Shown in pieces: positions 31,930 through 42,925 of a stretch of 64,000 nt of DNA (positions are counted from its first letter, which is position 1; each line of letters starts with the position of its first letter). Origin of the DNA: Antedon mediterranea (lineage: Eukaryota; Echinodermata; Crinoidea; Comatulida; Antedonidae); NCBI RefSeq assembly GCF_964355755.1, contig NC_092675.1, positions 16,071,312 through 16,135,311 on the forward strand. The letters run 5' to 3'. A program made the position numbers and the translations under genes. The notes below the pieces were generated by a model. That model was not told where the DNA came from and did not search any database. It saw nothing but the letters and a program-made list of their open reading frames with translations.

Positions 31930-32760
31930 AGTCTTCTTTTACTTTGATAAGTTTGTCACCTGTATTCACCGTCATATATATTTTTTTGCCAATATTCGTC
32001 TTTTTCTTAGGATTCCATATAGACAGTTTTCCTTCTACAAGACTTTTACCAATGCCTCAAACATTTTCTGTCCAATTTCATCATGCCATGGCCAACAAAC
32101 ACCTTTGTGCGAATTGCAGCATTCTTCATTAATCGGGATATCATCTCTCTTTAAATGTTAACTAGATTTTGCCAGCTCTGATGAAATCATTAATTTGTGT
32201 TATTCCAATGATACCACGCTCAATGACCCTGATCAATTGATGTAAATCCAGCACGTCCCACACATACATGTCCTCTGATATACATATATAGGGATATAGT
32301 TTAACCACATCATTTAGATTTCGTTGACTCTCTGTATTCAAGTTAATATCTTTATGATCAGCCTCTTTCAAACAAAATGCTACTTCACTTTCTCTGTACT
32401 GTCTGCATTTGTAGAAGCAAGTTGTAGAAAGAAAGCAGAATTTGTGTGCTTTTGTCCTTTAGATATGTTTTCCATTTAAGATATTTGTGTCACTGGTTGT
32501 ATAGGTAATACAAGTTCACAAAAGCACTTGCCTCAAAACTATTTTCACAATGCTACATGTCCAAAAGCCATGTAGTTCACCGGGTCGACATAATAATTGC
32601 TTTTTGATGTCATCTCTGTCCACCTCCACTCATCTCGGGCAAGAGTCATCACCAGGCATTCTTGTCTTTCCCTAGTACATGAGTTTTTATACCACAACCA
32701 TGTGCACTCATCAAACCAGTGTATAATGCTGGTCTGTCTGTAGGGGGTACATATCTAATG
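31930..32760 (-). pseudogene. decayed coding region of unknown family
   Basis: Reading right to left on the minus strand, several protein-like blocks follow one another in different frames: IIHWFDECTWLWYKN and ECLVMTLARDEWRWTEMTSK (~32730-32600), TTCFYKCRQYRESEVAFCLK then a 69-codon open stretch ending VIERGIIGITQINDFIRAGK (32371-32162), EECCNSHKGVCWPWHDEIGQ (~32130-32070), and KLSIWNPKKKTNIGKKIYMT then KVKEDSYRDYLPVK-stop (~32030-31915). At least four frame changes or stops separate them. The Trp/Cys-rich composition looks like real protein rather than chance. I cannot name the family. It could be a retrocopy, a domain of a transposon protein or a dead gene. Confidence 0.5.
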
Positions 32761-32769
32761 AAATTGGTT

Positions 32770-33610
32770 GAGATTTTAGAAGATGAGAAGTAGGAGTTCA
32801 TTCATTTACAAGGTTATTTATAGGCAGAGCTGTATCTGTATTTCCTTCAAGCTTCTGCCAAAAGTTGACAGGTTGAAAACTTACCAACCATACTGGTGAC
32901 TATGGCCCTGAAGGTTCAGACATTGAATTACATAGCATTAACGCATTTATTATTTACCATATTTATACAGGATTTCACAATAAGGTATAAATGCACTTGT
33001 TTTATATTGTGGTCCTGTCTCCGATCAAGTTTCAGTTTCATGAAAAGAAATGAGATCTGTAATTTAGAATCTATATATAAATTATGGTTAATTCTGACAT
33101 AGCCGAGCACAATGGAAAAACTTTGGAACAAATTTCTGCCTTGGATACCTACCTGAACTATCTCAGGTGTACCGCAAAATGTAAAACAGTTTTCACTATT
33201 ACGATATTGTTCCATATTTCTATCTTAGGAATATATTATAAAGAGTTTTAAAACAAAATTTCTGATTCATCGGTAGATTTCAACTCAATTTCAATTGTAC
33301 GCGGTCAAAGTAATTTCCGGGTTCACGATGAGTTCACATGTTCACCTTGCAACTACCTGGTTTCAGTTAAGTTGGTCGTTAGTGGCTATAGCTATTTTAG
33401 TTTTTTGTTTATTTTCGGATCGGACCGCGCGTGTGAAGGCACAGTGTAGTTAAAAAATAAAATCCCGATAGCCGAGTTTTATTGAGTAAGCTGGCAGGAA
33501 TAACTGTAGGCTATTAGGGCCCATATTGCAAGCCGTCTAAAACATCTTCCTTCTTTGGCCGAAACGGCCTACACTGTCGCGGAAGTTAGTTTCAAAAGAT
33601 GTTTAAATTA
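32770..33610. other. intergenic, no gene seen
   Basis: The opposing short frames at 32896-33215 show no recognisable motif and look like chance. Around 33340-33600 the DNA is relatively CpG-rich (ACCGCGCGTGTG, GGCCGAAACGGCC), which could suit a promoter, but I can assign no gene to it. Confidence 0.3.
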
Positions 33611-33614
33611 AATA

Positions 33615-33735
33615 ATGTATTATGATGGTATTTATTTGAATAAACGCCTCCCCAATAAAACATCACTTTTAATAATAATCGCCTACACCCACCCACCCCC
33701 CCCCCCCTACCCAACTATCTAATAAACGCCCATCC
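33615..33735. repeat. AATAAACGCC-type repeat with C-tract
   Basis: TTTGAATAAACGCCTCCCC and CTAATAAACGCCCATCC flank a C-rich tract. It is related to 7570-7885 and 50215-50294. Confidence 0.5.
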
Positions 33736-34108
33736 ACATTAATTAATTATACACACAATATTGTATATACTATTTATAATAGAATTCATTACACTGTTAA
33801 CTATAATTTACCAAGCATTTGTAATAATTTTTTACCACTTTTCATATCTATTAGAGGATTTTATTTGATTATAAGGTTACGATATTATTAAAACTAAAAA
33901 ATCCCTCGAATAAGCATCTCCCTCAAATGAACTCTGCCTCCCCACCTCCGCCCTATAAAAACAATAAACACTATACTTTAAAATGTTATTAATCATCTAA
34001 GACACTGTGAAACAGAGTAGGTTTAGTTTTTCGAATGTCAAGTATTTTCAATAATGGTAACCGACAGAAAACGTACAAGGAGAACGTCCTTGTAAAACCT
34101 TTTTACCC

Positions 34109-37100
34109 ATAGGGTTGGTGAAATCTGTCCATAATAGGTTACTTTTCTGTCCATAATAGGTTACTTTCTGTCCATAATAGGGACTAGAGGGCGCTGTTGT
34201 TTGTCCATAATAGGTGACTTTCATATTGGCTGTCCAAAATAGGTGACTTTTTGTCCACAATAGGCGAGTTTATTGGAGTAGTGCGCCATCCATTGTGTTG
34301 TCCATAATAGGTGATTTTGTTGGCGTACTCGTACGTACGTGTAGTTTATTTCGCGAGTAGAAGTAATAGTATTATTATTTAATACTAATTTGCTTTCTCT
34401 TCAGACTTCGAGGCTACCTAGGCATAGCTAGTAGGAGGCCTAATTAGTATAATTATTTAAGTCTCTATAGCCTCTAGGCCTAGGCCTAGGCTAGTCCTGT
34501 TTTAGTTAGGCTACCTCAGGCCTACTACTACTACTACTACTACTAGCCTAGGCCTAGGCTATAGCTGGAGTCCATTTGTTATTGTCCACTAATGAAATGT
34601 GAGCTTTTTTTTTCTAGGCCTACTAGCTTACAGCAGGGGGTACCTCCCTGCTACAGTAGGAATACAAATGACGTGGGCTCATATTAGGTAGATAGGTTTC
34701 CTACTACAAACAACTAGGCCTATCCTCATTATCTGTTTTTTTATTATTTTAATATGAATATTTTACAGACTACTCGTAACTATACTGCCTAACTGCAGGT
34801 CAGGTCTGGCGGACTAGTCACACAGTCTTTTACTAATACCACTGCCACCACCGCACACTAATATACTTTGAAGACCGAAATCAGCTACTACTAGCCTAGT
34901 CTACTAGACCTATTGGTAGTTTGTCTTTAAATCACAGACATCTAGATTGCTAGATTGACCTATTAAAATTTTAGTTTTTTTAATTATTTTTTGAATGAAT
35001 GAGTCTTATCCAGACAGTTAGTAGGTTGGCAGTATAGTAGAGCCAGAGCTATTGTTACTGTATGTTATTAATTATGTCATCTATTTAAATCTCAATTTTT
35101 CCCATATTTTTTGCATGTATTAAAGATTGTGTACAGTGTATCTTCTGATCAATGTTATAGTACAGTAGCATGGACATTAACTAGGGTAAGTAACAGATAG
35201 GCCCAACCTACAATTGAAGAAAAATACTTTACATATAACCCACTAGGCCTACATCTTTTAGGACATTTTTCAATATGACCAAGATACTGTAAAATCCCAA
35301 GAAGAAGCCTATTTAGAAAAAGTATTTGTTTGCAAAAGTAATCTTCGGAAAAGAAGGATACAATTTAGTCAAACATTTTCAGAGAGACAAACTGAATTTT
35401 ATCAGTACCGTAGTAGAAAAACTGACAATAATTTTTTAACATTCTGATTTGAAATGTTCTATTCATTTGAATTGCTAAGAAATTAAAAGTAGATATTTTT
35501 TTTCCATTCATTATAAACATTACAATCACAGTACAAAGAATAGATAAATCCACTAACAAATTCATGCAGAAAATATTTCAAAATTTAATTGAATGTTATA
35601 TTATTAAAGCATTCATTCAATAAAGCATTTGTCTTTAAAACATTTAATATCAGTTTTCATATAGTGAGTATGGTAATAATTGACTGACAACTGGTATAAA
35701 CTTAAATTTAGTAAAACAATCCTACATATCTTTTTTTAAATGCAATAAAATATTTAAACATAACTGTGTCCCACCATACAACATGAAAATTTGTCTCAGC
35801 ATTACTAAGATTGAAGTTACTTGCATTATACAATACTTAAACATTATTATAGTATTTAAATGCTTCCTTTTTTTTATTATAGGCATACAGATGTTTGATA
35901 TTCTGCTCATATACAGTATGCTGCTGAAATGAAAAAGTACATCACTTCAACATATTATTTTTGATCATAATCATCGATCAATAATTATAGTAATAAACAT
36001 AATAATTATGGTGTATTTTATTTATCCTTGCTATTTTTTAAATTGTAGTTTAACCATGTTTTTACACTTTTAAAATTAATATAATTCAGTATTTTTTAAA
36101 TGTGATTTAGATTTTGAATAAACTGTTCTGAATACAGAACAAAGGTGTTGATTGTACACTGCGTGTATGTAAACTTGATTTCTAATTATTATTAAACATT
36201 AAAATGTATTCATTTAATTAAACAATATAATAAATGGATGAGATGTGCTGCTGTTGATCCACTTTAGACTGGGATGGTTTGTCATTGAGCTATGTGGATC
36301 CAGAATTTTGAAATAGGGGAGGACCTAAAATGACGAAATGAAGTGCTGAACTGTGATGTCTTTTTCAATATTAAATTGATAAAGTTGATTTTTATTATTA
36401 ACAAAACAAAATAAAGTCCAAAGAAAAAAAAATACAACAATTACATTGAAACACCAATGCATTAAAAATAACAGTTTACATTTTCATTATCTTAAAAAAA
36501 TAAAACTTTATTATTAATATTATTATTAGAGTATATGGGGTATTTTTTATTTTGTAAAAGAACGTGTGGGTTTGGTGATTTATTTAAACTTGCAATAGTA
36601 TGGTAAGTTGCGTAATGTCTGTCCGTACTATCAAACCTAAAATGAAGTTCAAATTAAGTTATTTGTTGCTGAATAAATTTCACATTTCATTATTATTAGT
36701 GGACAATAACAAATGGACTAGACTTAGGCTAGTAGTACTAGTAGGCCTATAGAGGTAGCCTAACTAACAGGACTAGCCTAGGCCTAGGCTAGAAAGACTT
36801 AAATATTAATTTATACTAATTAGGCCTCCTAGGTAGCCTCGAAGTCTGAACAGAAAGCAAATTAGTATTACTTCTACTCGCGAAATAAACTACGTACGTA
36901 CGAGTACGCCAACAAAATCACCTATTGGACAACACAATGGATGGCGCACTACTCCAATAAACTCGCCTATTGTGGACAAAAAGTCACCTATTTTGGACAG
37001 CCAATTATGAAAGTCACCTATTATGGACAAACAACAGCGCCCTCTAGTCCCTATTATGGACAGAAAGTAACCTATTATGGACAGAAAAGTAACCTATTAT

Positions 37101-37123
37101 GGACAGATTTCACCAACCCCGCT
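34109..37123. mobile_element. 3-kb Mutator-like element, ~0.45-0.5-kb TIRs
   Basis: 34109-34603 is repeated in inverted form at 36681-37123 with high identity, apart from small indels in TAGGCCTA-rich stretches. The outer ends are GGGTTGGTGAAATCTGTCC and its complement. CTTTTTACCC occurs directly outside both ends (34099-34108 and 37124-37133), a 10-bp target duplication. Long TIRs plus a 9-11-bp duplication are the Mutator (MULE) signature. Sub-terminal tandem words (GTCCATAATAGGTKACTTT) occur 6-8 times per arm. The 2-kb interior is AT-rich with no transposase, so the copy is non-autonomous. Confidence 0.85.
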
Positions 37124-37439
37124 CTTTTTACCCGAGTCATTATCATTCCGAGAACCTTCGTTTACACTTCCTAGAGGAGAGCGAGCAAACTAGAGGTCTA
37201 ACCCTCTAGTTAGACGTAATTGTTGTTGAATATTTGATAAAAATTGTTAAGTTGTTCCATACTTTTGCAACTCCAACGTTGAACGATTATTTAATTTAAT
37301 AGTCATAGTGGGGTATTATATATCTGTTATATAGAGGACATTGACAACTTTAGCCTTATATTTACAATTTACAATCCTGTGAGAAGTGACAATTTTAGAA
37401 CATTGTGTACAAACAACAATTTATGCACATATATTTAAA

Positions 37440-37790
37440 AAAAAATTATTTAAAGAATTTAATTTTTAGTGGCGGCCATTTTGAAATCCAAGATGGCCGA
37501 CAGATTATCGCTTTACATAGTTAGGATTGTATAATGGGTACAGTAATACCATCAAAACGGACTTGTTCCACATTCATAATTTATATTATTGGTGATATTC
37601 TGATTTTTAATAGGGTTATTTGAATGTTGGCGGCCATCTTGAATTTGGTCCTTTAAATGTCTTTTGAAAAAATGGCAACATAATTTTTTTCATTCCTAAT
37701 ATTATCAAGATATGAAAAAAAGTCAAAGTTTGCTTTTAACAAAAAATATACACGACATTCATATAAACGACATACCAGCCTACACTATTA
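37440..37790 (-). repeat. dispersed repeat D2 (AAGATGGCCGCC), copy 2
   Basis: Reverse-complement relative of 31225-31560: GGCGGCCATTTTGAAATCCA, GGCGGCCATCTTGAATTTGG, AATGGCAACATAATTTTTTT and TTTGCTTTTAACAAAAAATA occur in mirrored order. Confidence 0.7.
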
Positions 37791-37887
37791 CGCAATACAC
37801 ATTATCACTTTTATGATATGGGGGATAAGTAACAAAAACAAGAAATAGTTTAAAGATATTTTGAGTCCCAAAAAATTGAGGTTTTTT

Positions 37888-38010
37888 CAAATTTGCTTTT
37901 GAATGTGTCATTTTAATGTCACATAATAGTTATTCACTTTAACCAAAAAGAGATCGAAAAAAAATTATTTACCTAAAAAAAATGTAATTTAAAGTAATTA
38001 TATAATTAAA
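37888..38010 (+). mobile_element. partial TTAA MITE (family M9)
   Basis: TTTGAATGTGTCATTTTAAT, CACATAATAGTTATTCACTT and ATCGAAAAAAAATTATTTAC match the interior of the 4415-4771 element. The ends are missing. Confidence 0.6.
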
Positions 38011-38684
38011 CGTTTCTTTTCTGTTTGTATACATGAATAAATTGGGGTTTTTTTGTTATAAAAGTGAATAACTTTTGTATTTGAAGTAAAATACTACAAG
38101 AATTCATACTTTGATATGTCATAATTGTGCAATTGAAATTGAAAAATAAAAAATACTGAATCTGTAAAAGATGATGTGCTTATTAAATAATTTAAATAAT
38201 TATGTCTAAATAATATTACTTTATTATACTAAACAGACTCATTGTTGGGGGTCACTTCATCAAGCCTAGATGCTTCAAGTGTCAACAAATTGTATCCTAC
38301 TGTATTACAACCAAAAACTTTACTATTAGGCCTACTGTATATAGACTGTTTTGATAATAATTTAATGATTATCTGACAGCGAATTACATATATCGGTCTA
38401 TAATTGACAGTCAAATGGGACTCATTGTAAATACCAGAAATAATGTTTTGATTATTTGACAGTGAATTACTATAATACTGGCCTATGTTGACAGCAAAAA
38501 CAAAGTCATTATTTATTAAACAAGATTTTATAGATTACTGTCTACATGCATCTGTAATACTGTATTATCAGCAATTTTTTTCATAGACTCTCTTCTCCCA
38601 GACGTGCTTTGGGGTTTGTAATTTTAGCATGACCCGTCCTAGTTTACAAAGTACCAAAAACGTCGGCCTCTAGAACTATAACTG

Positions 38685-39066
38685 CCGCTTGCTTTAGCTT
38701 CTGAATGAGTAGTCTTCTTGGGGCGTACCTGGCTGAAGCAGCAGCGTAATTAAAGGGCTGCCATGAGACATTTGGTATCAATCCAAACTGATTTCGAAAA
38801 CCAGTTTATTGCACTACGGAATTCAGCTACAAGTGGTATGTCAGTAACTAACTATAATATTCCATCTGGCTTGGTTTGACTGATATGCAGCTCTGGAAGC
38901 GATATGGCGATAAAGCGATAACAATCAGTTCGTGACTTACACAAACTGGGGTATAAACCAGCTAGACAATGGTAATCATAACGGAACATGGTCATCTATG
39001 AAACATGCAAAGTTCAGTAACAACATGGAACGACACGCCATGTTTCTATCAACTATTTAATGTGAG
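38685..39066 (+). pseudogene. decayed C-type lectin domain
   Basis: The signature motifs of a C-type lectin-like domain occur in the right order but in three reading frames. They are ACFSF (~38690), HLVSIQTDFENQFIALRN (from 38769), IWLGLTDM (38864), ALEAIWR-stop-SDNNQFVTY (38890-38940), YTNWGINQLDNGNHNGTW (38938-38991), WNDTPCFY (39026) and a final TGTGAG (Cys-Glu, 39061). The frame moves 0, +2, +1, +2, implying at least three indels, plus an in-frame TAA in the W-x-W-S-D motif. QLDN replaces the sugar-binding QPDN, and one disulphide Cys has become Trp (NGTW for NGTC). An intact domain would be a secreted or membrane lectin module. No intron interrupts it, so it is either a dead single-exon domain or a retrocopy. 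Confidence 0.8.
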
Positions 39067-39117
39067 CTTCCACAATACAAAGCGGATAAGTCACTAATGA
39101 GCCAAAACTGGCTTACT

Positions 39118-39235
39118 GCTTGGTTCCCACTGGAGACGCAAAGCAATGACGTCAGCGAAACGTAAGTGATTTGACCAATCACAAAGTGATGGATCATCCG
39201 AACTGTCGCTTTTTATTTGTCTATAATTGCGTTGA
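39118..39235. mobile_element. MITE family M2 (GCTTGGTTCCCACT), partial
   Basis: GCTTGGTTCCCACTGGAGAC, GATTTGACCAATCACAAAGT and a mirrored TTGTCTATAATTGCGTTG match the palindromic M2 family found at 48597, 50464, 50684 and 61923. The right end is missing. Confidence 0.7.
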
Positions 39236-39659
39236 ATTTGGTCCTTTGCATTGCCTCTCAAAACTAAGCTTTATGTTGAAATATTTCACATAATTTATTC
39301 AGTCAATGGCTTCTTCACCACCTCCTTTCGGAATGAAAAACGGATAGATTGTTTTTGTGTTTTGGGTGAACCTGAAGGTTTTTGGGGAAAACGCAATTTT
39401 AATCGAATGAATGAATGACGATCCTACAGTACCCTCAAACCTGAATAGGCTTATAAAGGTGACTTCTTAGCCAGTACAACAGATTTTAAACTTACTATAG
39501 GCATCTGACCTGACAAAATATCTGGTTGCTTTAGACTTGATCCTCCTTAGTAGATTATATACGGTAATTCAGTTTAATATTCGTAAAGAGTAAAACATTT
39601 GCCACCCATGGCGTATCATACCTTTGCTGGAAAAACAAAAACAAACGACGCTCTGTAAA

Positions 39660-40434
39660 CAAAACAAGGGCATATAGATGGCTGCAGTCGAGTGCTCTGC
39701 TCAAGTTAGTGTTTACCGACCAACCGACTGACCAACCGACCGACATAATGAGCTGTAGCAACGAAGACTTTAAGGCAATCCTCTCCAATATAAAACTATT
39801 TTGTAGCCTATTCCGCTGCCTCACTTCACTGTAAAAAAGTGTTTAGATCTTAAACACGTATTTTGTATACACTTTTCCCACATCTTTATCTTTTAAACAC
39901 GTAGTTAAATGTTTAGCGTGCTTAAAACCTAAACGTGTTTATAGCTACATGTTGTTTTCCTCCACTCGTTTAGCAGTCAACATGTCACTATTTTTTTCAG
40001 TAACATGTTTAGGTATGTGTTTAGCGTTGCGTGCATACGATTTTACCCTGGCGAAAAAAAAACTCCACACATAATAAGCTCCACACGTTTGAAACCTGAA
40101 TGTGTCTTTATATTGTTCCACATGTTTAACAATCAACACGTCACTGATGTGTTGAGTTGGATACAGACTACATGTTTATCAATGTATTTAGAACCTAAAC
40201 ATAGGCCTATGGCTAAATGTGTGGAAAAACTGGTTACAAAATACATGTTTATGTTTAGATAAGCCAAACACATCGACGAACTGCAGATACTTTTTCTTTC
40301 TTTGTAAGATAATTAGCTAGTCAAAATGTTTACAGCTCACTATGTTGGTCGGATGGATGGTCGGTCGGTTGGTCGGTTGGTAAACACTAACTCAAATTTG
40401 AGCACCCGACTGCAGCCATGTATATGGCCTTGTT
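39660..40434. mobile_element. inverted-repeat element with ACATGTTTA-rich core
   Basis: 39660-39765 (AAGGGCATATAGATGGCTGC, AGTTAGTGTTTACCGACCAA, GACCGACATAATGAGCTGTA) recurs inverted at 40328-40434. The ~560-bp core is packed with variants of ACATGTTTA, AAACACGT and GTGTTTAG. A one-ended relative of the arm is at 49604-49660. The GGTC/GACC runs are part of the arms. It contains no transposase. Confidence 0.8.
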
Positions 40435-41560
40435 ATCACAAGATACTGAAAAAAAATATATTTCTGAATCATGCCTACGAGTTAATGAAGTTAATTAAAT
40501 TGATAGAAATTCAGACATTCAAATTAACTAACTTCTAATCAAACTAATGACGAAATGCATTTCCAACCATACATGATCAGCTTCCAGAGTTAAATAATTC
40601 ACTGACACAAAACGGTAACAGCAACATTAACATTCATACTATTTATAACTGAAACTTTATACAAATAATTTCAATTTAGTATGCAAAATTTGGATCACAA
40701 TTAAACAAATTCCTAAACATATTTGAGTTCCTCTATATTGAGTGACTGTTCTGTTCAACTGCTGTTAGAATGCTTTTCAAAGTTCAACCAACCAACAGTA
40801 TATCAAGAGTTTGATCATGTCGATAAGCAAATAATAAAAAAACAACAAATTAAACACATTTTTTTTTTAAAGTTATATATAATAAATGCAGAAAAACATT
40901 CAAATTGCAAACACATCTGTGAGTTCTCCATGTGTTTAAATAATCAAATATATTATTTTCTGCTATAGTTATTCAACCGCTGTTCAACCTACCAACATTT
41001 AATTTAAAAATTTGTATAATTTTGATTAGCAAATAGGCCTAAATCGTAAATACAAATAAAAATAATAATTTCAATATAATGCAACATTTAGATTTTTTTT
41101 TAAAACACCAAAAACAAAAATGGTGAAACATCTGTGTAGCTCCCCCAAAAAAGAAGCTCGTTTTATACTTGAATGACAATTATCTTTACGAGTAGCAAAT
41201 AAAACATCAAACTGATAATTACCGGTATAATAATAATAACAACAATTTAATTATGCAACATTCAGATTGCAAACAAAATAAAACATGCTAAACATCTGCG
41301 TAGTTCCCCAAACAAGCTCTATAAAAAGACACCACGATTGGTCTGACTTGATACCTAAAAAAATAGAAGTTCGCTTCACAAGTAGAGAAATTCTGGAAAT
41401 GGTATACCGCCGTTTTACAATATTATTATTTGTTCGTAAAAATCAGGTACAGATTTCAAGGAATGCGGTAGGCCCAATTAGGCAATGTGTTCTCCATTCA
41501 GGGTTCACAGACAGCAATAAGAATAATGATTCGGTTGCTTATGTAGGAATTGTCATACCT
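40435..41560. other. intergenic, nothing recognised
   Basis: AT-rich DNA. The 98-codon frame at 41285-41581 has no motif I recognise and no splice or start context supporting it. Confidence 0.35.
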
Positions 41561-41564
41561 ATTA

Positions 41565-42925
41565 TTACTGCCCTCCTCTGAGAAAAGGCTGTTTTTGAGT
41601 GGTGTGCAAAACGCGCGTTTCAGTTCAGTGATTTACAGGTAGTTGATGGTGCATTTTGTAGAAGTACACTACAAGTATTACCAAATATGTCATGCACTCT
41701 GATTTGGGGTGTCAAAATAGAGTCTTAGTTATAGGTGGTAAATTGCTGGATTTTGTGCATGAAATAAAATATCTCGGTATCCCTAAGCAAATTTAAGATG
41801 AGATACTCTTGTTAGCAATATGATTTCTAATAGTACCACCCGTAGATTATATATGCTTAATCGTCTCAAGCGTTTTGGAGTTTCTGCTTCCGATTTGGTG
41901 TCCGTTTATGTGGAGTACGTTCGTCCTATTGTCGAGTATGCCTCACCAGCGTGGCATGGTTTTATTACTTTAAAACAGTCTCTCATGATTGAGCGAATTT
42001 AAAAAAGGGCGTTTCGGATTATATTGGGACCTAAGTACGACACATATCTTAACGCACTTAAAAGTACTAATCTTTAGACGCTTGATACGAGAAGAATTAA
42101 ATTATGTAAAGAATTTGCACATCCATGCGTCGTTCCAATTCCTTCAAAGAGTGGTTTCCTATTAATTCTCTCTCACAGTATGCTCCTTAGAAAATCCAAC
42201 GAATTTCTCATTCCCCGTGCTCGAACCGAAAGAGTATGTCAAAAATGCTATAGGCCTCCGTTTCTCGCTAAACTCCTTAATGACAAATGATTCTTGTTTT
42301 ATTGGGCGTCATGTGCAATTTCTCCTCGCGTGCTTGTGTGCTACTTTTTGTCTATTTTCAATTTTCAATTCGATTTTCAAATTTTGTACCTTTATATTTT
42401 TATATTTGTTAATTTTTTAGAATTTTTTGTCCTTTTGATGTGTACATTATCATGTTAATATTGTTTTAATTCAGCCTTGTGCTACGATTACGATATATTG
42501 AATAAATAAATTTTATCAGCGTTTATGAACCTAGTATATTATTATAATGTAAATGTGAATTATATCCAATTGTGGTTTTAAATTATTTAAACGTTTAAAT
42601 TAGCTATAAATGCATCATGTAGCCCTATATGTTTATATAATTGATTAAAAATACGGTAAAATAAGGTATTATTATTAGAACAATTTTAACAGAATTCCTT
42701 ACGTCAATTGTGTATCTTTTTTAATTAGCTACCGTATTCATAAAGTAATGATCTGATTGGATAATCGTTCTTTGTCATTCAGCATTTACCCAGGGTACTG
42801 TATTTAATTGCAGATGCAGATATTTCATATCATAGCTAGCTGGTGATAGATTACACCACTAAAAGCCAAAAAACCAATTTAGTAAAAGAGATAATGCCTT
42901 TTCTCAGAGAAGGGCAGTTAGCCTT
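41565..42925. repeat. near-palindromic motif at both ends of a LINE-bearing segment
   Basis: CTGCCCTCCTCTGAGAAAAG followed by GC (from 41570) and the inverted GCCTTTTCTCAGAGAAGGGC followed by AG (from 42896) flank 1.35 kb containing a LINE fragment. Each motif is itself an imperfect palindrome. They may be ends of an element into which the LINE inserted, or two independent copies. Confidence 0.4.
41690..42513 (+). mobile_element. LINE 3' fragment (reverse transcriptase C-terminus)
   Basis: Collinear fragments EIKYLGI (~41765), TTRRLYMLNRLKRFGVSASD and YVRPIVEYASPAWHGF (41820-42002), KRAFRIILGPKYDTYL, and further frames up to an AATAAATAAA tail at ~42510. The order matches the thumb and C-terminal part of Jockey/CR1-type ORF2. 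Stops and frame changes show it is dead. Confidence 0.8.

Noticed and set aside
41285-41581. 98-codon plus-strand frame
   Set aside because: No recognisable motif, no supporting splice context, and it runs into an inverted-repeat motif.
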